64,000 nucleotides of DNA from Bog-105 sp965277435 (lineage in GTDB: Bacteria > Acidobacteriota > Terriglobia > Bryobacterales > Bryobacteraceae): contig OZ255821.1 in the NCBI GenBank assembly GCA_965277435.1, positions 1,426,001-1,490,000 on the forward strand, written 5' to 3'. Of this stretch, positions 59,001 through 64,000 are shown one piece after another (position 1 is the first letter of the stretch; each line of letters opens with the position of its first letter). A program made the translations under genes and the position numbers. Below the pieces are notes generated by a model. It was not told where the DNA came from, made no database searches, and worked only from the letters and a program-made list of their open reading frames with translations.

Positions 59001-60401
59001 ATGATGTGGACGAATTCATCCAGCGCGTGCCGCCGGTGCCTGGTCGCGCTCCTGCTTTTCGCGCTGCCGCGGCCTGTGACCGCTTATTCCGTCCTGACCC
59101 ATGAACAACTGGTCGACCTGTCCTGGAACGATCTGATCGAGCCCGTCCTCCTCGCCCGATTTCCCGGCGCCACTCGCGAACAGCTGCTCCGCGCGCATTC
59201 CTATGCTTACGGCGGCTGCGCTATCCAGGACCTTGGCTATTATCCCTTTGGGAAGGCGTTTTTCAGCGATCTCACGCATTACGTGCGCTCCGGGGATTTC
59301 ATTGCCAACCTGCTGCGCGATGCCCAAACGGTTGACGAATACGCCTTTGCGCTGGGCGCGCTATCGCATTATGTCGGCGACAATATCGGCCACAAGGATG
59401 CTATCAATCGGGCGGTGGCGCTGGCCTTTCCCAAACTGGCGCAAAAATACGGCAACTCTGTAAGCTATGGCCAGGGCCGGCACCAGCATGTGCGCGCGGA
59501 ATTTGCGTTTGACATCGGGCAGTTGAGCAAGCACCGTCTTGCGCCGGCGGCTTACCTCGAGCACGTCGGCCTCAGAGTTTCGCGCAGCCTGCTCGATCGC
59601 GCCTTCAGCGAGACCTACGGCCTCGAACGTGGCGAAGTGCTCGGTGAGGCGCGCCCGGCTATCCGCAGCTATCGTGCAGCTGTACGGACGTTTCTGCCGC
59701 GCTTTGCCTATGCTGAAACCTCCATTCACCGCGACGAGTTTCCGCCCGATACGCCGAACCCGGCTTTCGGGATTTACTCCGACCGTCTGGCGCGCGCAGA
59801 ATTTGAAAAAACCTGGAATCCCTTTCGCCGGCAGGCGGGAGTCAAGACGCATCTGCTGGCCTTCTTTGTCCGCATCGTCCCTAAAATCGGCGCCGCGTCC
59901 GATCTGGCTATCTGCATCCCTACGGCTGAAACAGAAGATCTGTACATTCGTAGCGTGAATCGGAGCGTGGACGCTTACCGGAATTTTTTGCAGCAGTTAA
60001 GAACAGTGCCGCGGGGCGCTCTCGAGCTGGCGAATCGTGACCTCGATACGGGCGATCTGACGAAGCCCGGCGTTTATCCGCTGACCGATAAAAGTTACGC
60101 CAAGTTGCTGCACCAGATCACGCGGAGTCACGCGCACGGTGTTCCAGGCGATCTTAGAGACAATATTGTCGCTTACTACGCTGACCCTGCCGCCCCGAGG
60201 AACAAACGCATTCAAACGGACCTGGATTTGTTGCAGCGAGGCGATCAGAAAAGATGGCAGGCTAAAGCCTACCCTACGTCTTCTCCAGTTCCTTTACCCG
60301 CCGCTCCAGCGCCCGCATCGTCTTCAGTAATTCCGGCAGTTTGGGAAATACGGCCGACGCCCGCAGCCAGTCGTTCGCTTCAAACGCCGGGTAGCCGCTG
60401 A
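59001..60401 (+). CDS. Zinc-dependent phospholipase C-like secreted protein with extended C-terminus
   Basis: About 466 residues from ATG 59001. Signal segment CLVALLLFALPRPVTA is followed by YSVLTHEQLVDLSW, GATREQLLRAHSYAYGG, FALGALSHYVGDNIGHKDAINR (His/Asp metal-type residues) and HVRAEFAFD, the layout of zinc-dependent phospholipase C/S1-P1-like proteins in PF00882. The last ~45 codons (after KRWQAKAY) are the antisense of the lpxD 3' end and lack family character; a palindrome at 60256-60273 sits where the natural stop would be expected. Starts at 58986 or 59004 are alternatives. Confidence 0.82.
   Translation: MMWTNSSSACRRCLVALLLFALPRPVTAYSVLTHEQLVDLSWNDLIEPVLLARFPGATREQLLRAHSYAYGGCAIQDLGYYPFGKAFFSDLTHYVRSGDFIANLLRDAQTVDEYAFALGALSHYVGDNIGHKDAINRAVALAFPKLAQKYGNSVSYGQGRHQHVRAEFAFDIGQLSKHRLAPAAYLEHVGLRVSRSLLDRAFSETYGLERGEVLGEARPAIRSYRAAVRTFLPRFAYAETSIHRDEFPPDTPNPAFGIYSDRLARAEFEKTWNPFRRQAGVKTHLLAFFVRIVPKIGAASDLAICIPTAETEDLYIRSVNRSVDAYRNFLQQLRTVPRGALELANRDLDTGDLTKPGVYPLTDKSYAKLLHQITRSHAHGVPGDLRDNIVAYYADPAAPRNKRIQTDLDLLQRGDQKRWQAKAYPTSSPVPLPAAPAPASSSVIPAVWEIRPTPAASRSLQTPGSR
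60256..60273. repeat. Short palindrome at the phospholipase/lpxD boundary
   Basis: AGGCT-AA-AGCCT (60259-60270) with near-matching flanks GGC and ACC. It ends one base before the lpxD stop codon. Same style as the other GC-rich extragenic palindromes here. It lies inside the plus-strand frame and may have replaced its original end. Confidence 0.55.
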
Positions 60402-61302
60402 CCACGGCGCCTTCCGCCACGTCGCGGTTCAAGCCCGACTGCGCCCAGACGATCGCGTTCTTGTGAATCGTGATATGACCGGCCGACCCGGTTTGCCCGG
60501 CCATAATCACATTTTCTTCGAGGGTTGTGCTGCCTGCCAAGCCGGTCTGCCCGCAGATGATGTTGTCTTCTCCCACGATGCAGGCGTGCCCGATCTGGCA
60601 CAGGCTGTCGATTTTGGCTCCACGTTTGACGCGTGTCTCGCCGATGGTCGCCCGGTCGATCGAAGTCAACGTCTGGACCTCGACATCGTCCTCGAGCACC
60701 GTTCGGCCGGACTGGACGATCTTGTGCTGCCTGCCATCGTTGCCGCGGGCGAAACCGAAGCCGTCACCACCGATGACTACGCCGTTGTGCAGCGTGACGC
60801 GATCGCCGATCAGCGAGAATTCGCGCACCGAGACATGGGAGTGCGCGGTGAAATCAGTCCCGATCACGCAGCCTTCATAGATCACGGAGTGCGGATGCAG
60901 CACGGCGTTCGCTCCAATCACAGTGCCTGCTCCTACGACTACGTAAGCACCAACCGACGCATTGGGCCCCAGCTTTGCGTCGGGCGCAATCACCGCCGTT
61001 GGATGAATGCCCGGAGCGGGGTTGGGTGGTTGATAGAACAAGGCGAGTGCGCGCGCAAAGTCGAAATAGGGATTGCGCGAGACCAGCGTGGCAGCCGCGG
61101 TATCCTGCAACGTCGCTGAAGCGATCACGGCGGCCGCTTGGGTGTTCTTTGCCTTCGGCGCATATTTCACGTTCGCCAGAAAGCTGATTTCGCGCGGACC
61201 GGCTTTTTCGAGGGTGGACACGCCTGTGATCGTGGCGTCGCCGTTTCCACTCAGGCCGCATCCGAGTTGCTCTGCTATTTGCGCGAGAGTGAAGGAGGGC
61301 AT
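60274..61302 (-). CDS. lpxD: UDP-3-O-acylglucosamine N-acyltransferase
   Basis: A 342-residue trimeric acyltransferase of lipid A synthesis. The N-terminal LpxD domain (residues ~1-95) has PREISFLANVKYAP; the left-handed beta-helix follows with many hexapeptide repeats (PNASVGAYVVVGAGTVIGANAVLHPHSVIY region), then GVVIGGDGFGFA and IGHACIVGEDNIICGQTGLAGS, the conserved active-site region with its His. The short C-terminal helix (LKTMRALERRVKELEKT) is typical. Shows the cell makes lipid A. The next gene upstream (FAH family) ends 13 bases before it. Confidence 0.95.
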   Translation of the reverse strand: MPSFTLAQIAEQLGCGLSGNGDATITGVSTLEKAGPREISFLANVKYAPKAKNTQAAAVIASATLQDTAAATLVSRNPYFDFARALALFYQPPNPAPGIHPTAVIAPDAKLGPNASVGAYVVVGAGTVIGANAVLHPHSVIYEGCVIGTDFTAHSHVSVREFSLIGDRVTLHNGVVIGGDGFGFARGNDGRQHKIVQSGRTVLEDDVEVQTLTSIDRATIGETRVKRGAKIDSLCQIGHACIVGEDNIICGQTGLAGSTTLEENVIMAGQTGSAGHITIHKNAIVWAQSGLNRDVAEGAVVSGYPAFEANDWLRASAVFPKLPELLKTMRALERRVKELEKT

Positions 61303-61315
61303 AACAACCTGGCAG

Positions 61316-62140
61316 CTAGGGTTCGGCTACGACGGGATTGCGCAGTTCGCCCACGCGCTCGATCATTACGACTGTCTCATCGCCCGGCTGGAGATAAACG
61401 GGCGGCTTGCGGCTGAATCCAACCCCGGCCGGAGTGCCCGTGGAAACGATGTCGCCGGGTTCCAGGGTGAAGACACTCGAAAGAAATGCAATCAGTTCCG
61501 GAATCTTGAAGATCAACTCGCTGGTGTTCGAATCCTGCATGGTCCGCCCGTTCAACGTCAGCTGAATCTTGAGATTGTGCGGATCCGGTACTTCATCGGC
61601 GGTGACGATGCACGGACCCATCGGAGCAAAGGTATCGAAGGTTTTGCCCATCAGCCACTGGCTGGTTGCTTTCTGGTAATCGCGTGCCGAAATATCGTTG
61701 ACGATCGTGTATCCGAACACATGATCCGCCCAGTTTTCGGCCTGGATGTGACGCCCGCCGCGGCCGATTACAAAGGCCAGTTCCGCCTCGTAGTCGGGTT
61801 GTTGGGAGACTTTGGGCAGCACGATGTTGTCACCGGGCCCGATCACTGAGGTGGCAAATTTATTGAAGATGGTGGGCACCTTGGGCAGCTCCGCACCAGT
61901 CTCTTTGGCATGGTCCAGATAGTTCAATCCTACGCAAATCAGTTTGCGCGGCGTCGGAATGGGCGCCAGGAGTTTCACACTGGAAAGTGGGTGGCGACGC
62001 CCGTCTGGTTTTAGCATTTCAAAATGCTCAATGGCATTGAGAACGCTTGAAAAACCAGCCCCCGCGAGATCAATAACATTGTCACCATCCAGCAGCCCGG
62101 CGCGTACCTGGCCACCCAATTCAAAAGAAACTAGGCGCAT
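61316..62140 (-). CDS. Fumarylacetoacetate hydrolase family protein
   Basis: About 274 residues. FAH-family signatures are present: LICVGLNYLDHAKETG, metal Glu residues in YEAELAFVIGRGG, GYTIVNDISARDYQ, and FTLEPGDIVSTGTPAGVGFSRKPPVYL (core GTPAGVG). Members hydrolyse C-C bonds in 2-hydroxyhepta-diene-dioates, fumarylpyruvate or oxaloacetate-type substrates; which one is unclear. ATG 62140 (MRLVSFE) fits family starts; 62149 is also possible. Confidence 0.9.
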   Translation of the reverse strand: MRLVSFELGGQVRAGLLDGDNVIDLAGAGFSSVLNAIEHFEMLKPDGRRHPLSSVKLLAPIPTPRKLICVGLNYLDHAKETGAELPKVPTIFNKFATSVIGPGDNIVLPKVSQQPDYEAELAFVIGRGGRHIQAENWADHVFGYTIVNDISARDYQKATSQWLMGKTFDTFAPMGPCIVTADEVPDPHNLKIQLTLNGRTMQDSNTSELIFKIPELIAFLSSVFTLEPGDIVSTGTPAGVGFSRKPPVYLQPGDETVVMIERVGELRNPVVAEP

Positions 62141-62173
62141 GCTTGTCATCTTAAGCTGCGCCCAGGTTGTGAT

Positions 62174-62668
62174 TTATTTGACGGCTACTTTGGCGTGATC
62201 TCCCAGCTTGTGTACATCTTTCGAGAGCAATGCTTTGGCAAAGTTGAAGGCTCGACCGATGCCGGTAGGCGCTGAATCCCAATACTCCGCTTTTTCGACC
62301 GATACCTTCATCAGAGCGATTTCCGGGTCTTCCAGGCCTTGAGGAAAGAAGAGCTTGTACGGCGCTTTCCAGAGTTCCTGCATCTTGGCTTTGTCACGCA
62401 CCAATATCGCCTTGCCGGAGGCCGAGATGAATTTGTTTTTCTCCGAATCCGCAAAGCTCACGTTGACTTGTCGGTGCTGTTCCGCTTCTTCGACTTTCGG
62501 GGCATGCGCTTTGGTGAAGAACCAGAGATCGCCATCGAACTCTACTTCCTGGGTGGTCATGGGGCGACTGTGCAGCGAACCGTCGTCTTCCATGGTGGTG
62601 AGCATGGCGAAGCGGATGCCCTTCATGAGTTCGGCGAGCTTTTTTATTTCTTCTGTTTGTTCAACCAA
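62174..62668 (-). CDS. Pyridoxamine 5'-phosphate oxidase-like general stress protein
   Basis: A 164-residue split-barrel flavin-binding-fold protein of the general stress protein 26 type. IRFAMLTTMEDDGSLHSRPMTTQ is the hallmark start (core HSRPM), with DLWFFTKAHAPKVEE and VNVSFADSEKNKFISASGKAILVRD following. Such proteins bind FMN or FAD and are stress-linked; no substrate is evident. Separate from the FAH gene by a 33-base gap on the same strand, so possibly co-transcribed. Confidence 0.9.
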   Translation of the reverse strand: MVEQTEEIKKLAELMKGIRFAMLTTMEDDGSLHSRPMTTQEVEFDGDLWFFTKAHAPKVEEAEQHRQVNVSFADSEKNKFISASGKAILVRDKAKMQELWKAPYKLFFPQGLEDPEIALMKVSVEKAEYWDSAPTGIGRAFNFAKALLSKDVHKLGDHAKVAVK

Positions 62669-62756
62669 GGATTATCCTCCAGAGAGTGGGACTAGTCTGT
62701 CGTGCTAACCGTTTCTCACTCTGCGCGTTTAAAAGAGCGGCAGTAGGAGATGTTAC

Positions 62757-63092
62757 ATGAGCACGTGGTCTAGAACTCTGGTTTGCGCGGCGTTGGCACC
62801 GCTTCTTTTAGCCGGAGAGCAATCGTTCGCACCGCCCGATCTGGGCCAGCTTTCGCGAAAACAATTTGAGGACCGCCTGTCGAAAGCCTTGGCCGCTTCG
62901 CCGCAGTTGCTGCCGTCTGCTCCGGTTGCGCGCTTGTCGCAAGGTGACGCCAGCTGCGCCATTCCGCTGCTCGAAGGGCGCGTTCCGCCAACGCGACGGC
63001 TGCCGCGTGAAACCCTGCCGACCGGTCCTGGAAACATCGACCACATGCCGATCCTGGTTGGGCGCGTTTGCCGGGACTGGTTGAAGAAATAG
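62757..63092 (+). CDS. Small secreted hypothetical protein
   Basis: A 111-residue protein with a signal peptide (LVCAALAPLLLAGEQ) and a Pro/Leu-rich mature part with two Cys (ASCAIPLLE and GRVCRDW). RBS-like AGGAGATGTTAC precedes ATG 62757. No family recognised. Frames on the opposite strand in this stretch are similar in length but lack a leader or codon pattern. Confidence 0.6.
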   Translation: MSTWSRTLVCAALAPLLLAGEQSFAPPDLGQLSRKQFEDRLSKALAASPQLLPSAPVARLSQGDASCAIPLLEGRVPPTRRLPRETLPTGPGNIDHMPILVGRVCRDWLKK

Positions 63093-63195
63093 TCTGGGCG
63101 TATTTTCTCACGAGCCTCTAAGGCAGGCTCTCCAAAAAAGTCCAGGGGTATTTTGGGATTTCGCGGTCACCCCGGAGCAGAGCATCACTACGGTG

Positions 63196-63213
63196 ACAGG
63201 CGAAAACGCCTGT
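63196..63213. repeat. Extragenic palindrome before the LOG-family gene end
   Basis: ACAGGCG-AAAA-CGCCTGT, a perfect 7-bp stem with an AAAA loop, followed by TCCAC. Lies between convergent genes (small secreted protein and LOG family). Another member of the GC-rich palindromes scattered in this window; could act as a terminator. Confidence 0.6.
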
Positions 63214-63229
63214 TCCACAAGAGGCGCAC

Positions 63230-64000
63230 CTACGGCGTGCGGGTGCGGGCAATTTCGGGCGCTTCTTCGACGGGATGGGATAGCACACTTTCGGGCTCGA
63301 GATAGTAGCGCGTCAGGCCTTCTTTGAGAATGTCGAGCGCCGTCTCGGGCGTATCCGCGAAACGGAATAAGCTCAGATCCGATTCCGAAATCATCCCGTG
63401 TTTCACGAGCGCTTTGAAGTTGATCACTTCATTCCAGAACTCGGAGCCGTAGAGCACGATCAGAATCTTGCTTTCGAGTTTTTTGGTTTGCGCGAGGGTG
63501 AGGATTTCGGAAAGCTCGTCGAGCGTGCCAAATCCGCCCGGAAAGACCACTAAGGCCTTTGCCAGGTAGGCGAACCAGAATTTGCGCATGAAGAAGTAGT
63601 GGAACTCGAACGAGAGTTCCGGCGTAATGAACGGGTTGGGCTGTTGTTCAAAGGGCAGTCCGATGTTGAGACCGATGCTCTTGCCGCCCGCTTCGGTAGC
63701 GCCGCGGTTGGCCGCTTCCATGATGCCGGGACCACCGCCCGAACAGACGACAAAGCGGCGCAGGGCGTGCGCGTGTCCTTTACTGGCCGACACCCCGGCC
63801 GCCCATTCGGTGGTCAGGCGTGCGAGGGTGCGCGCCTCCTGGTAATAGCGGCTTAAGAGCCCTTCTTCCTGAATGCGAGCGGATCCGAAAAAGACGATGG
63901 TGTCGTGAATTTTCTCTTCCTGAAAGTGAGCCAACGGCCACAGGTACTCGGACAGAATACGCAATGGCCGCGAGTCCTGGCTTTGCAGAAAAGCCTCCTC
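63230..64000 (-). CDS. LOG family protein (TIGR00730-like), N-terminus beyond window
   Basis: At least 256 codons; the frame is open to base 64000 and a TTG at 63964 (RILSEYLWPL) is internal, since the sequence before it (FLQSQDSRPL) also fits the family. The LOG signature PGGFGTLDE is present in VVFPGGFGTLDELSEILTL, and SGGGPGIMEAANRGA precedes it. LOG proteins are Rossmann-fold nucleotide 5'-monophosphate phosphoribohydrolases (cytokinin-type activation) or of unknown nucleotide role in bacteria. Long-form members start with ~30 residues more than seen here. Confidence 0.9.
   Translation of the reverse strand, partial: EEAFLQSQDSRPLRILSEYLWPLAHFQEEKIHDTIVFFGSARIQEEGLLSRYYQEARTLARLTTEWAAGVSASKGHAHALRRFVVCSGGGPGIMEAANRGATEAGGKSIGLNIGLPFEQQPNPFITPELSFEFHYFFMRKFWFAYLAKALVVFPGGFGTLDELSEILTLAQTKKLESKILIVLYGSEFWNEVINFKALVKHGMISESDLSLFRFADTPETALDILKEGLTRYYLEPESVLSHPVEEAPEIARTRTP

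Overview
The window is GC-rich chromosomal DNA that looks like an Acidobacteriota genome of the Bryobacteraceae/Solibacter type. This is inferred from gene content: secreted CRTAC1 (FG-GAP/ASPIC) and multiheme cytochrome-TPR proteins, large NHL/choice-of-anchor/Ig-like surface proteins, a PadR regulator, many secreted hydrolases with Sec or twin-arginine leaders, lpxD (Gram-negative envelope) and a flagellar switch cluster. I saw no rRNA, tRNA or CRISPR array.

Layout. 1-2.2 kb: end of a TIM-barrel hydrolase-like gene and a PIG-L deacetylase homologue. 2.3-5.5 kb: one large decayed NHL/Ig-like surface-protein gene with stops, frameshifts and a ~200 bp internal inversion. 5.5-9.9 kb: tight operon of a pentaheme cytochrome-TPR protein, a CRTAC1 protein and a small secreted protein. 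10-10.6 kb: remains of a DUF433/DUF5615 toxin-antitoxin pair. 10.6-12.6 kb: ECF sigma/anti-sigma operon. 12.8-20.5 kb: YfiT-like protein, glpK-glpD glycerol catabolism, an RsbW-type kinase, a DPP-IV peptidase and small secreted proteins. 20.8-25.6 kb: HEAT-repeat protein and the flagellar switch/chemotaxis genes fliG-fliN-fliN/Y-fliM-cheY.

25.7-40.3 kb is more accessory in character. It has three regulator/enzyme pairs (TetR with DJ-1/PfpI, TetR with SDR, XRE with an MDR oxidoreductase), degraded IS21 and IS3 elements, a TolC gene cut off and joined to the tail of a second SDR gene, a signal peptidase homologue lacking its catalytic serine, and an HXXEE gene with an internal stop.

40.3-49.9 kb: NAD salvage pair (pncB-pncA), a Gld-type ABC transporter operon (ATPase, permease, GldG, DUF4340) and a padR-adenosine deaminase-ridA-fabI operon. 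50-57.5 kb: GH16 glucanase, a four-gene operon joining a MauG-type peroxidase, a cupredoxin, a chemoreceptor and a haem-binding protein behind a recognisable promoter, a YceI protein, and a bicupin/TetR pair with two perfect operators. 57.6-64 kb: M20 peptidase, zinc phospholipase C-like protein, lpxD, FAH-family hydrolase, flavin/PLP-fold stress protein and a LOG-family protein cut by the window end. Short GC-rich palindromes recur between genes.

The most interesting items are the inverted NHL segment whose two junctions both become in-frame when flipped back, the MauG-cupredoxin-chemoreceptor operon, the Ser-to-Ala signal peptidase homologue, the PIG-L protein lacking its general-base Asp, and the TolC/SDR deletion junction.
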